A stretch of 34,962 nucleotides of DNA, taken from DASUAO01 sp035763745. Its GTDB lineage: Bacteria > Actinomycetota > Acidimicrobiia > IMCC26256 > PALSA-555. The position numbers were made by a program, and so were the translations under genes. Below, one piece after another: positions 1-8,695 of this stretch. The stretch is taken from the NCBI GenBank assembly GCA_035763745.1, contig DASUAO010000041.1, positions 1 through 34,962 on the forward strand, written 5' to 3'. Below the pieces are notes generated by a model. It was not told the DNA's origin and made no database searches. It saw only the letters and a program-made list of their open reading frames with translations. Each line of letters begins with the position of its first letter. The first letter of the stretch is position 1.

Positions 1-1
1 C

Positions 2-151
2 CGTACGAAGGGCACGATCACAGTGCTCGTCACGAAGAAATTCGCGTTCACCCTGCAGTGGGCCCGCGCAGGTGACGTTGCAATGACTGATGCAGACCAG
101 GCGGCTCTCGTCTCGCTGGCCAAGAACGTGGTCGCACGCGCGACGCGCTAG
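2..151 (+). CDS. C-terminal fragment of an unknown protein
   Basis: An open frame enters from the left edge and stops at TAG (149-151), leaving 49 codons. The residues are mixed hydrophobic and charged: a short beta-like run (TITVLVTKKFAFTLQW) is followed by a helix-like tail (DQAALVSLAKNVVARATR), which looks like the end of a folded domain rather than random GC-rich frame. I do not recognise the family. Start, length and function lie outside the window. Confidence rests only on composition and on the stop fitting neatly before the next gene. Confidence 0.5.
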   Translation, partial: RTKGTITVLVTKKFAFTLQWARAGDVAMTDADQAALVSLAKNVVARATR

Positions 152-218
152 CGCGACGCCCCCAGAATTCTCTCGGGCCGCCTTCACGGGCCCGCGCGCC
201 CACCGAAGCGCCCCCACC

Positions 219-314
219 GTGTCACGACGCCTCCCCCTCGTCTCGTGCTCGACCGTCGCGCTGCTCCTCGTGGCTTGCGTGCCCGTCGCCGCACCGCCTC
301 CTCCCCCACCCCCC
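219..314 (+). pseudogene. Lipoprotein signal peptide, out of frame with the next CDS
   Basis: Reading from GTG at 219 gives a textbook lipoprotein signal: arginines at residues 3-4, a hydrophobic core, and the lipobox L-V-A-C with the Cys at residue 20, followed by a proline-rich linker. This frame then degenerates. The beta-propeller domain continues in the frame of position 245. The two join cleanly if one C is added to the C5 (303-307) or C6 (309-314) run. The likely causes are a one-base deletion, an assembly error in the homopolymer, or slippage; the sequence alone cannot separate them. Confidence 0.6.
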
Positions 315-1387
315 AGCCGGTCGCGCGGTACTGCGCTCCGAGCGTCCCGTCGTCCCCCGCCGGCTACCAGGCCGTGTTCGACAACCTCCGCTACACCTAC
401 ACGGAGTGGGCCTCGGCCGACGGGTCGGTCCCGATCCCGCTGCCCGACGGCCGCATCCTCTGGCTGTTCGGCGACACGTACATCGGGAAGGTCGTTCCCG
501 GAGGTGCCATCAGCCCCGCGACGCAGCTCGAGCACAACAGCTTCGTGGTCCAGACCGGCAGGTGCTTCGCACCGCAGATGGGCGGCGGCCCGTTCGCTCG
601 CACGGAACGCATCGCGGACCCGGCGCCAGGGGAGTTCTATTGGCCTGCTTCGGGGGTCGTCGACGGCTCGACGGTGCAGGTGTTCCTGTACCACGTGCGA
701 AACGCCCCACCACCCCTGAACTTCACGATCCTCGGGATGCGACTGGCGACACTCTCGCTCCCCGGCCTCGCAGTGCAGAGCATCACGAACCTTCCGGTCG
801 CAGCGCCCCCTGGAGTGTTCTACGGCGTCACCACGACCCTGGTCGGCTCCACGGTGTACGTCTATGGGCACCACGACCGGAGCGCCTATGTGGCCCGCGC
901 GCCGCTTGCGCAGCTCGCGACCCCGGGTGCGTGGGAGTACTGGGGGAACAGCGGGTCCGGCGGACCCGACTCGTGGGGCGCGGACCCGGGTCGAGCGGTC
1001 CCGCTGGGCTTCTCCGGCATGCCCTACATCCACCCGGCCTTCGGCGCCGGGGCCTGGCCTCTCGCCGTGCTCTCGGTCCAGGCCTACGGAACCGGCTATC
1101 TCGGGACTGCCAAGCTCGTCGACGCCTGCTCCGACGACGTCTCGGCCTTCACCGCGCCGGCACCCGAGGGTCCATGGACCTACCACGGACGCGTCCACAC
1201 GACGCCGACAGGCGGGTTGTCGACCTACGGGTCCATGCTCCCGATGGGCCTGCCAGGCGTGACGGGGCCGACCGTCGTCTACAGCACGAACGACTTCCCG
1301 TTCGACAGCTACGTGCCGCCGCCGAGCATCACGGTCTACGGACCGCGCTTCGTCAGCCCGAACCCCGGTTCGCTCTCGCCGCCCTAG
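245..1387 (+). CDS. Secreted beta-propeller protein (DUF4185/DUF5005-like)
   Basis: The intact frame encodes 380 residues. From about residue 40 it has the repeated blades of a glycosidase-like beta-propeller: LPDGRILWLFGDTYIG, then LEHNSFVVQTG, then FYWPASGVVDGSTVQVFLYH. WLFGDT and the 'W-P-x-S/D-G' blade are typical of DUF4185/DUF5005 proteins, which are usually exported and suspected of binding or cleaving glycans. The nominal GTG start at 245 gives an arginine-rich N-terminus without an export signal. A good lipoprotein signal sits in the neighbouring frame at 219, so the true gene probably begins there and is interrupted by a one-base frameshift at 303-314. The substrate is unknown. The gene converges on glnA across a shared terminator. 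Confidence 0.7.
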   Translation: MLDRRAAPRGLRARRRTASSPTPQPVARYCAPSVPSSPAGYQAVFDNLRYTYTEWASADGSVPIPLPDGRILWLFGDTYIGKVVPGGAISPATQLEHNSFVVQTGRCFAPQMGGGPFARTERIADPAPGEFYWPASGVVDGSTVQVFLYHVRNAPPPLNFTILGMRLATLSLPGLAVQSITNLPVAAPPGVFYGVTTTLVGSTVYVYGHHDRSAYVARAPLAQLATPGAWEYWGNSGSGGPDSWGADPGRAVPLGFSGMPYIHPAFGAGAWPLAVLSVQAYGTGYLGTAKLVDACSDDVSAFTAPAPEGPWTYHGRVHTTPTGGLSTYGSMLPMGLPGVTGPTVVYSTNDFPFDSYVPPPSITVYGPRFVSPNPGSLSPP

Positions 1388-1397
1388 GAACGTCGGG

Positions 1398-1415
1398 CCC
1401 GTCGCCGCCGACGGG
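1398..1415. terminator. Hairpin between convergent genes
   Basis: CCCGTCG and CGACGGG form a perfect 7-bp stem around a 4-nt loop, between the stop codons of the propeller gene (1387) and glnA (1418). There is no T-run, as is common for high-GC actinobacterial terminators. It could serve both strands. Confidence 0.5.
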
Positions 1416-1417
1416 GC

Positions 1418-2854
<1,437 letters not shown>

Positions 2855-2943
2855 TGGGGACTCCTTCTGTCACGGGGTTCGGTGAGGCAACGCTGTTCGA
2901 TCGGTCCCGAGGCTACGTGACGCGCTGTTTCGGAGCAGTAGCG

Positions 2944-2965
2944 CACGTGTGAACGGCGTGTGAAC
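2944..2965 (-). promoter_or_regulatory. PHO-box/GlnR-type direct repeat between glnA and glnA2
   Basis: On the minus strand two adjacent 11-mers read GTTCACACGCC and GTTCACACGTG. The first nine bases are identical and the period is exactly 11 bp. This matches the layout of Streptomyces PHO boxes (direct 11-nt units starting GTTCA) and the 11-bp half-site spacing of GlnR boxes. OmpR-family regulators bind such repeats head to tail. Position in the 152-bp divergent spacer suggests control of glnA, glnA2 or both. Whether PhoP or the nearby GlnR-like protein binds it is inference. Confidence 0.6.
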
Positions 2966-3006
2966 GGAAGCCCCAACCGACGACTCGGGCAGGATCGGCG
3001 TCGCCC

Positions 3007-4356
3007 GTGCCTGCCACACTTGACGTGATGCAGGCGCAGACCGACTACGTCCTCCGGAGCGTCGAGGAGCGGGGAGTTCGCTTCGTCCGACTGTGGTTCA
3101 CCGACGTGCTCGGCTTCCTCAAGAGCTTCGCGATCACCCCCGCCGAGCTGGAGACCGCCCTCGAGGAGGGCATGACCTTCGACGGGTCGGCGATCGAGGG
3201 CTACAGCCGCGTCCAGGAGTCGGACATGCTCGCCGTGCCCGACGCGAACACGTTCGAGATCCTCCCGTGGCGCGGCAACGACGCGCCGGTCGCCCGGATC
3301 TTCTGTGACATCTCCCGGCTCTCGGGCGAGCCGTTCGAGGGCGATCCGCGCCACGTCCTCAAGCGCAACCTCGAGCGGGCGCGCGAGAAGGGGTTCACCT
3401 TCTACGCGGGTCCCGAGATGGAGTTCTTCTACTTCGAGAGCGCCGCAAGCCCACCGATCCCGCTCGACCACGCCGGGTTCTTCGACCTCACCCAGCACGA
3501 CATGGTGTCGGAGCTGCGCAAGCAGACGATCATCACGCTCGAGGCCATGGGAATCCCGGTCGAGTACAGCTTCCACGAACTCGGACCGAGCCAGCACGAG
3601 ATCGACCTCCGCTACACCGACGCGCTGACGATGGCCGACAACATCACGACGTTCCGGTTGGTGGTGAAGGAGGTCGCGCACGACCTCGGCTGCTACGCCA
3701 CCTTCATGCCCAAACCACTCGCGGGTGACTTCGGCTCGGGGATGCACACCCACCTCTCGCTCTTCGAGGGCGACGTCAACGCCTTCTACGACGCGGGCAA
3801 CGAGCACGGCCTCTCGAAGGTCGGCCAGGCCTTCATCGCCGGCCTCCTCCGCCACGGACGGGAGATCACGGCAGTCACCAACCAGTGGGTCAACTCGTAC
3901 AAGCGTCTGAACGAGCGCTACGAGGCCCCGGTCTACGTGTGCTGGGCGCGCAACAACCGCAGTGCGCTCGTGCGGGTCCCCCCGCCCAAGCGCGGCAAGG
4001 AGAGCTCGACGCGCATCGAGTTCCGATCCCCGGACCCTGCGTGCAATCCGTACCTCGCGTTCTCGGTGATCCTCGCCGCAGGGCTGAAGGGGATCGAGGA
4101 GGGCTACGAGCTGGCCCCGGAGGCCACGAACAACATCTTCGAGATGACCCCGGAGGAGCGGGCGATCGAAGGGATCTCGGCGCTGCCCCAGTCCCTCGGT
4201 GAGGCGATCGATGCGATGGAGGAGTCCGAGCTCGTCGCCGAGGCGCTCGGTGAGCACGTCTTCGACTACTTCATCCGCAACAAGCGCGCCGAGTGGGTCG
4301 ACTACCGCGACCAGGTGACCCCGTTCGAGCTCGACCGCTACCTCGGAACGCTCTGA
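3007..4356 (+). CDS. glnA2: Glutamine synthetase, GlnA2-like
   Basis: A second class I glutamine synthetase of 449 residues, close in length and motifs to mycobacterial GlnA2. Motifs run FVRLWFTDVLGFLKSFAI, MTFDGSAIEGYSRVQESDM, GPEMEFFYFE, GSGMHTHLSLFEGD and NQWVNSYKRLN. At the usual adenylylation position the tyrosine is replaced by phenylalanine (NNIFEMTPEE), so GlnE control of the kind expected for glnA is not possible. The GTG at 3007 is the outermost start; ATG 3028 in the same frame is also credible, and neither has a strong ribosome binding site. Seven bases separate the stop from the GlnR-like regulator gene, suggesting co-transcription. GlnA2-type enzymes often have secondary roles such as glutamine homeostasis or D-glutamine/isoglutamine supply; its role here is not shown. 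Confidence 0.95.
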   Translation: MPATLDVMQAQTDYVLRSVEERGVRFVRLWFTDVLGFLKSFAITPAELETALEEGMTFDGSAIEGYSRVQESDMLAVPDANTFEILPWRGNDAPVARIFCDISRLSGEPFEGDPRHVLKRNLERAREKGFTFYAGPEMEFFYFESAASPPIPLDHAGFFDLTQHDMVSELRKQTIITLEAMGIPVEYSFHELGPSQHEIDLRYTDALTMADNITTFRLVVKEVAHDLGCYATFMPKPLAGDFGSGMHTHLSLFEGDVNAFYDAGNEHGLSKVGQAFIAGLLRHGREITAVTNQWVNSYKRLNERYEAPVYVCWARNNRSALVRVPPPKRGKESSTRIEFRSPDPACNPYLAFSVILAAGLKGIEEGYELAPEATNNIFEMTPEERAIEGISALPQSLGEAIDAMEESELVAEALGEHVFDYFIRNKRAEWVDYRDQVTPFELDRYLGTL

Positions 4357-4369
4357 TCACGGAGTGATG

Positions 4370-5047
4370 ATGGAGCCGATCCTCGTCTCGCCCGACCCGC
4401 CGCCCCCGGTGCTCGCGCAGACCCTCGACCTCGCGGGATACGCGTGGAAGGCGTGCGCCAACGCATCCGTGGCCTCTGCGAGCGAACCCGCCGACGGTTG
4501 GGCCGGGGCGATCGTGGTGGCCGACGAGGATCCTGAGGGTGCCTTCATGATGTGCCGTGCGCTCCGCAAGCGCGACGCGTCGGTCGAGCCGCTCTTGTTG
4601 ATCGTGTCCGGGACCCAGCTCGACGAGCTCGAGCAGCGCTCCGACTTCTTCGACGACTTCTGCTTGTCGCCGTTCCACCCCAAAGAGCTCGAGGCGCGGC
4701 TGCACCACCTGTTCTGGCGCGCCGGTCGGGGGAGTGGTCCGGAGATCGTCGAGTACGGCGACCTCGTCCTCAACCTCGAGACGTACCAGGCGGCACTCGG
4801 CGATCGGCCGCTCGACCTCACCTACATGGAGTACGAGCTGCTCAAGTTCTTCGCGACGCACCCCGGCAAGGCGTTCACGCGCGAGCAGCTGCTCTCAAGG
4901 GTCTGGGGCTACGAGTACTACGGCGGCGCACGGACCGTGGACGTCCACGTCCGGCGCCTGCGGGCGAAGCTCGGCGAGGAGCACGCCGGCCTGATCCAGA
5001 CCGTCCGGTCCGTCGGCTACCGCTTCGGGCAGTCCCGCATCCGATAG
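4370..5047 (+). CDS. GlnR-like orphan response regulator
   Basis: About 225 residues: an atypical receiver (1-115) and an OmpR-type winged helix (about 130-222). The DNA-binding half has MEYELLKFFATHPGK, TREQLLSRVWGYEYYGG and RTVDVHVRRLRAKLGEE, which closely resembles actinobacterial GlnR. The receiver keeps an aspartate at the phosphorylation position (Asp52 in VVADEDP), but the acidic pair after the first strand is Ser-Pro and the conserved Lys is Ser (LSPFHP). Normal phosphorelay is therefore unlikely, as in known GlnR proteins. It directly follows glnA2. No sensor kinase is nearby. ATG 4370 has GGAG 5 nt upstream; GTG 4364 and ATG 4367 are alternatives. Confidence 0.85.
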   Translation: MEPILVSPDPPPPVLAQTLDLAGYAWKACANASVASASEPADGWAGAIVVADEDPEGAFMMCRALRKRDASVEPLLLIVSGTQLDELEQRSDFFDDFCLSPFHPKELEARLHHLFWRAGRGSGPEIVEYGDLVLNLETYQAALGDRPLDLTYMEYELLKFFATHPGKAFTREQLLSRVWGYEYYGGARTVDVHVRRLRAKLGEEHAGLIQTVRSVGYRFGQSRIR

Positions 5048-5065
5048 GCCTCGTCGGAAGGCGGA

Positions 5066-5079
5066 TCCGCTGACGCGGA
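5066..5079. terminator. Short hairpin after the regulator gene
   Basis: TCCGC and GCGGA form a 5-bp stem around TGAC, between the convergent stops at 5047 and 5084. It is weak and unaccompanied by a T-run; it is listed because it is the only structure seen in this gap. Confidence 0.25.
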
Positions 5080-5083
5080 ATCG

Positions 5084-5254
5084 TCAGCTCTCCGGGTCCT
5101 CGACCACGCACTCCCACGGCGTGCCGACCGCACGCAGGGTGGCGTCTTCGCCGAGGAGCCAGCCCACGAGTGCACTCCACGCGGCGCCGCCCAGCATCAC
5201 TCCGACGGGCACGACGAGCACCATCGCCACGCAGAACACGATCGCTCCAGCCAT
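5084..5254 (-). CDS. Small membrane protein, 56 residues
   Basis: A short gene starting ATG at 5254. Residues 4-34 form one long hydrophobic stretch or a hairpin of two, broken by GG at 22-23, followed by an acidic tail (WECVVEDPES). I do not recognise the family. Support for it being real: TAACGT lies exactly 8 nt upstream of the ATG, matching the leaderless promoter pattern of many genes here, and the frame has strong membrane-protein composition. It converges on the GlnR-like gene and is divergent from the membrane protein at 5365. Function unknown. Confidence 0.6.
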   Translation of the reverse strand: MAGAIVFCVAMVLVVPVGVMLGGAAWSALVGWLLGEDATLRAVGTPWECVVEDPES

Positions 5255-5262
5255 CGCCGCGG

Positions 5263-5268
5263 ACGTTA
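5263..5268 (-). promoter_or_regulatory. -10-like TAACGT, 8 nt before ATG 5254
   Basis: A TANNNT hexamer at the distance expected for transcription beginning at or near the start codon. No clear -35 is visible. Confidence 0.45.
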
Positions 5269-5364
5269 GCCGCGAACCGGGTAACCACCGGACCTCCCGT
5301 CGAGGTCGAACCGCCAGGGGGCGAAACCGTTCGCTCTCGTCGGGAGCAAGGGAGGCGTCCGTTC

Positions 5365-6000
5365 ATGGACGAGACCAAGTACCAGAAGTGGGGAGCGATC
5401 GCGGGCATCGAGTTCGTGGTGCTGGTGCTGATCGGAGCGTTCATCGGCGGGACCCCGCCGAAGCTCACAGACTCAGCCGAGAAGATCACCAAGTACTACA
5501 GCGACAATCAGGACGCGCTGAAGGTCGGCAACATCCTTGCCGGTCTCTCGCTCATCGCGTTCTTGTGGTTCCTCGGTACGTTGTTCCAGCGTCTTCGCGC
5601 GGCCGAGGGCGGTACCGGCCGGGTCGCGGGAATCGCGCTGACCGGCGGCGTCGTCGTGACCGCGATCGCTGCGGTCGGGTACGCGATCAATGCCTTCGGC
5701 GTCGTCTACCCCGGACAGGGAGACGGCAGCTTCCGCATCTCCACGATCGTCTTCGGGTATCTGGGATTCCCGGCCGCGGCGCTCGTCCTCGGGACGTCCA
5801 TCGTCGTGATGCGTACGAAGGTGCTGCCCGCGTGGGTGGCGTGGCTCGGCGGGATCAACGCGATCCTGTGGATCGTCGGCGGCGTGGTCGTCGCGTCGAC
5901 CGAGGACGCATGGGGCTACATCGGCTTCGCGGCCTTCCTGTCGTGGGCGCTGTGGATCGTCGTGGTGAGCGTGCTCCTGTACCAGAAGTCGGACGCCTAG
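5365..6000 (+). CDS. Six-helix integral membrane protein
   Basis: A 211-residue protein with about six predicted membrane spans (near residues 10-28, 54-73, 86-108, 127-148, 154-177 and 184-205) and a polar external-looking loop after the first (KLTDSAEKITKYYSDNQDAL). This pattern, with helix 1, a soluble segment, then five helices, is common in uncharacterised actinobacterial proteins of the DUF4386 kind. I cannot assign a transport or enzymatic role. ATG 5365 is preceded by AAGGGAGG about 8 nt upstream. The stop lies five bases from the stop of the convergent Fe-S/molybdopterin gene, with no room for an intergenic terminator. Confidence 0.8.
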   Translation: MDETKYQKWGAIAGIEFVVLVLIGAFIGGTPPKLTDSAEKITKYYSDNQDALKVGNILAGLSLIAFLWFLGTLFQRLRAAEGGTGRVAGIALTGGVVVTAIAAVGYAINAFGVVYPGQGDGSFRISTIVFGYLGFPAAALVLGTSIVVMRTKVLPAWVAWLGGINAILWIVGGVVVASTEDAWGYIGFAAFLSWALWIVVVSVLLYQKSDA

Positions 6001-6005
6001 AGGGT

Positions 6006-7766
6006 TCAGCGGCGCAGCCGTCGAGCGGCGCGCGTCTCCCGAGCCGGGAACGACTCGGGGCGCGTGCCCTCGGCGGCTGTCACCGCGTTCCAGGTGGCTG
6101 CGGCGACCGCGGCGAACACGGCGTCGGACGCGCGCGGGAGCGGCGGGCCGGGCTCGTCCACGACCATGACCTCGAGCACCGGTGTGTCCTTGGCCCGGAT
6201 CACGCCGAAGGAGCGGATCGTGAGGTCGTGCACCTCCCCGGTCTCCGGGTCGACCGCGAGTCCCTCGGTGAGCACCCAGCCGAGCGCCATGTGCGCCGCG
6301 CCCATGCAGTAGGAGCACAGCACGACGTCGTCGAGCGGGTCGCCCGCCGCAACGCGGATCTCGACCCGCTCCAACACCCCCGACACCGGGTCGAGCACGA
6401 CCCGAGCACCGGCCGTGGCACCGTCCGGATCGCGGGCGCACACATCGAGGAGCACGGATTCGACACGCTCATCGGCGACCATGGCGGCCCGATCCACGCC
6501 GGCCTCGGTGAACGCGCCCTCCGCCAGCACGGTGCGCTCCGCGAGCGGAAACGCCCGCAGCGCGGCGGACACCGGCGGCCCGACGACATCGCACGCCTCC
6601 CACTCCTCGACGATCCCGTCCAGGCGGTAGGGCAACACGACGTCACCGTCAGGGACGATGCCGACCATCGCCCCATCGATCCGGAGGACACCGTCCGAGA
6701 ACCGTGCGGTGGCGGAGATCGGCGGGCGCTTCGGGCCGAGGCGGACGACGTCCTCGCGCGCGAACACGACGCGCACCGGTCGTCCGAGCCGGTCGGCGAG
6801 CGCCCTGGCCGCGGCGGCCACCGGGGACGCGACCTTGCCCCCGAAGGCCCCGCCGTTGGCCAGCGGCGAGGCCGGGTCGCCGCCCGGCACGCACCACGAG
6901 GCGTCGGGCTCGAGGTACGCCGGCTCGACCCACCCCGTCGCCAGTCGGACCGCGCCGCCGGTCGGCTGGGGGAGCGGCGGGGACTCGACGCGGGTCGTCC
7001 GCCGGCCCTGGACCTTGCCCGCCTTCGTGCGCGCCTCGGCGAGGCTCGCGCCGAGCACCCACCGGACACCTGCGGCGGACACCGAGTCGGCCCGGGAACC
7101 CGGTGGCAGCGGGATCGCGACGAGCGCGTCCCGCGGCGCGGTGTCATCGGCGAACCCACCCGCCCCGAGGGGGACCTCCGGCCCGACGGACTGCGCGACC
7201 CCGCCCTCCAGCTCCGCGCGCGCGGCACCAGTGGAGCCGGACCTCCCTGGACGGGACAACGAGGTCGGTACGCCGCCCAGCGACTCCGCCGCCGCGACCA
7301 CCGCCTCCTGCACGCTGCGCCAACCCGTGCATCGGCAGAGGTGGGCCGCCATGGCCCGATCGACCTCGACCGCACCGACCGGTCGCCCTCCGGACTTCGC
7401 GACCAGCGACGCGGCGCGCATCACGATGCCGGGCGTGCAGAACCCGCACTGCGATCCCCCGGTCGCGACGAAGGCGCCAGCGAACGCTTCGCGCGTCGTC
7501 GCGTCGAGGCCCTCGATGGTGGTGACCACACGTCCGGCGACGCGCGCGACCGGAGTGACGCAGGCAACGCGCGCGTCGCCGTCGATCAGCACCGTGCAAC
7601 AGCCGCACTGCCCTTGTGGTGCGCAGCCATCCTTCGCCGACGTGATCCCGAGCTCGTCGCGCAGGACTGCGAGCAACGACGTGCCTGCCTCGGCTGCAAC
7701 CTCCACGGACGTTCCGTTGCAGACGAACGCGACGGTCACGGGACCCCGATGCACATCCGTCGACAC
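6006..7766 (-). CDS. Compact 2Fe-2S / molybdopterin-type fusion protein (xanthine dehydrogenase family)
   Basis: A 586-residue chain. Residues 10-80 form a plant-type 2Fe-2S domain (Cys48, Cys54, Cys57, Cys69). Residues 95-165 form the second 2Fe-2S domain (QCGFCTPG with Cys107/Cys110; CRCTGW with Cys144/Cys146). The remaining ~420 residues resemble a shortened molybdopterin-binding subunit: NGGAFGGK matches the cofactor loop and the C-terminal segments match the family's end. A normal large subunit is about 750 residues, and the N-terminal hammerhead domain appears missing. No FAD subunit or XdhC chaperone is adjacent. GTG 7766 was chosen because TATCCT lies exactly 8 nt upstream; GTG 7754 and 7739 are alternatives. 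It could be a minimal hydroxylase or an electron-transfer remnant. Confidence 0.75.
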   Translation of the reverse strand: MSTDVHRGPVTVAFVCNGTSVEVAAEAGTSLLAVLRDELGITSAKDGCAPQGQCGCCTVLIDGDARVACVTPVARVAGRVVTTIEGLDATTREAFAGAFVATGGSQCGFCTPGIVMRAASLVAKSGGRPVGAVEVDRAMAAHLCRCTGWRSVQEAVVAAAESLGGVPTSLSRPGRSGSTGAARAELEGGVAQSVGPEVPLGAGGFADDTAPRDALVAIPLPPGSRADSVSAAGVRWVLGASLAEARTKAGKVQGRRTTRVESPPLPQPTGGAVRLATGWVEPAYLEPDASWCVPGGDPASPLANGGAFGGKVASPVAAAARALADRLGRPVRVVFAREDVVRLGPKRPPISATARFSDGVLRIDGAMVGIVPDGDVVLPYRLDGIVEEWEACDVVGPPVSAALRAFPLAERTVLAEGAFTEAGVDRAAMVADERVESVLLDVCARDPDGATAGARVVLDPVSGVLERVEIRVAAGDPLDDVVLCSYCMGAAHMALGWVLTEGLAVDPETGEVHDLTIRSFGVIRAKDTPVLEVMVVDEPGPPLPRASDAVFAAVAAATWNAVTAAEGTRPESFPARETRAARRLRR

Positions 7767-7774
7767 GAGTTGGC

Positions 7775-7780
7775 AGGATA
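7775..7780 (-). promoter_or_regulatory. -10-like TATCCT, 8 nt before GTG 7766
   Basis: Fits the leaderless pattern and decides the start of the Fe-S/molybdopterin gene. It lies inside the 20-bp gap to the divergent thioredoxin-like gene. Confidence 0.5.
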
Positions 7781-7786
7781 GGGGGC

Positions 7787-8635
7787 ATGTCTCCGGTTCC
7801 CCTCTCGCGACGCGCGTTCCTCGCCGGCACGGGTGGTGTGATCGCAGCCGCGACGATCGCCCGCCCCCTCGGCGCGATCCCCGCGAAGCGCAAGCCGCTG
7901 AGCCCGCTCGTGCTCTCCAGCGACCTCCACGCATCGCCCGACCCGCAGCGCCTGGCGTTCGCCATCGCGAAGGGATCGAACTTCGCCTCGACCGCGCCCG
8001 CCCAGGTCGTGCTCACGCCACCGGGCTCCATCGAGCGCGTGGTCCTCGACACGACCCTGCACAAGGCCGGGCTCCCGAAGGGACGCGGCGTCTACGTCTC
8101 CGAGCCCGTCCTCGACGTCCCCGGCGTCTGGGGCGCGGTCGCGCTCACGCGGGGTCGCGAGCTCGAGTTCGCGATCCAGGTCAAGGAAGCGCCCGAAGCC
8201 CCGGCGATCGGGACCGCGGCGCCGCTCGTCGCGTCACCGACCAAGTCCGACCGTCTGGGCGTGGCGCCGATCTGCACGCGGGTTCCCCGGTGCCCGCTCC
8301 ATGCATCGTCGCTCGCAGACCTCGCGGGCACCGGGCGCCCGATCGCCGTGCTGTTCGCGACACCGGCCTTGTGCCAGTCGGCCTACTGCGGGCCGGTCCT
8401 GGACGAGCTCCTGGAGGTGAAGCCCGGCTACGAGGATCGCGTCGACTTCGTCCACGTGGAGATCTACCGGTCGAACACCGGCGCCGACATCTCACCGACC
8501 GTGGAGGCCTGGGGTCTGCCCAGTGAGCCGTGGCTCTACACGATCGATGCGAGCGGGACCATCACGGCCCGGCTCGACGGCGCGTTCGGCGGTGACGAGA
8601 TGACAACGGCGCTCGACGCGGTCGGCGGCGCGTAG
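7787..8635 (+). CDS. Tat-exported thioredoxin-like protein
   Basis: A 282-residue protein beginning with a twin-arginine signal (SRRAFLAGTGG, then a hydrophobic stretch to about residue 27). The middle part looks like a beta-sandwich of about 110 residues (LVLSSDLHASPDPQRLAFAI onward). The C-terminal half is thioredoxin-like: PIAVLFATPALCQSAYCGPV has a C-x4-C pair in place of CxxC, and a second pair (CTRVPRC) precedes it. The spacing recalls metal- or redox-handling members such as SCO1/TlpA relatives more than a classic disulfide reductase. Its start is only 20 bp from that of the divergent Fe-S/molybdopterin gene, which hints at a shared redox context. ATG 7787 follows GGGGGC. Function is otherwise unknown. 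Confidence 0.75.
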   Translation: MSPVPLSRRAFLAGTGGVIAAATIARPLGAIPAKRKPLSPLVLSSDLHASPDPQRLAFAIAKGSNFASTAPAQVVLTPPGSIERVVLDTTLHKAGLPKGRGVYVSEPVLDVPGVWGAVALTRGRELEFAIQVKEAPEAPAIGTAAPLVASPTKSDRLGVAPICTRVPRCPLHASSLADLAGTGRPIAVLFATPALCQSAYCGPVLDELLEVKPGYEDRVDFVHVEIYRSNTGADISPTVEAWGLPSEPWLYTIDASGTITARLDGAFGGDEMTTALDAVGGA

Positions 8636-8649
8636 GCACCCGGACGCGC

Positions 8650-8677
8650 CTCGGGCCCGCCTCGCGGCGGGCCCGAG
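8650..8677. terminator. Strong bidirectional terminator hairpin
   Basis: A perfect 12-bp stem, CTCGGGCCCGCC with GGCGGGCCCGAG, closes a 4-nt loop (TCGC). It sits between the convergent stops at 8635 and 8696 and can act on either strand. Confidence 0.8.
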
Positions 8678-8695
8678 ATCGTCGATCGTCACCGA

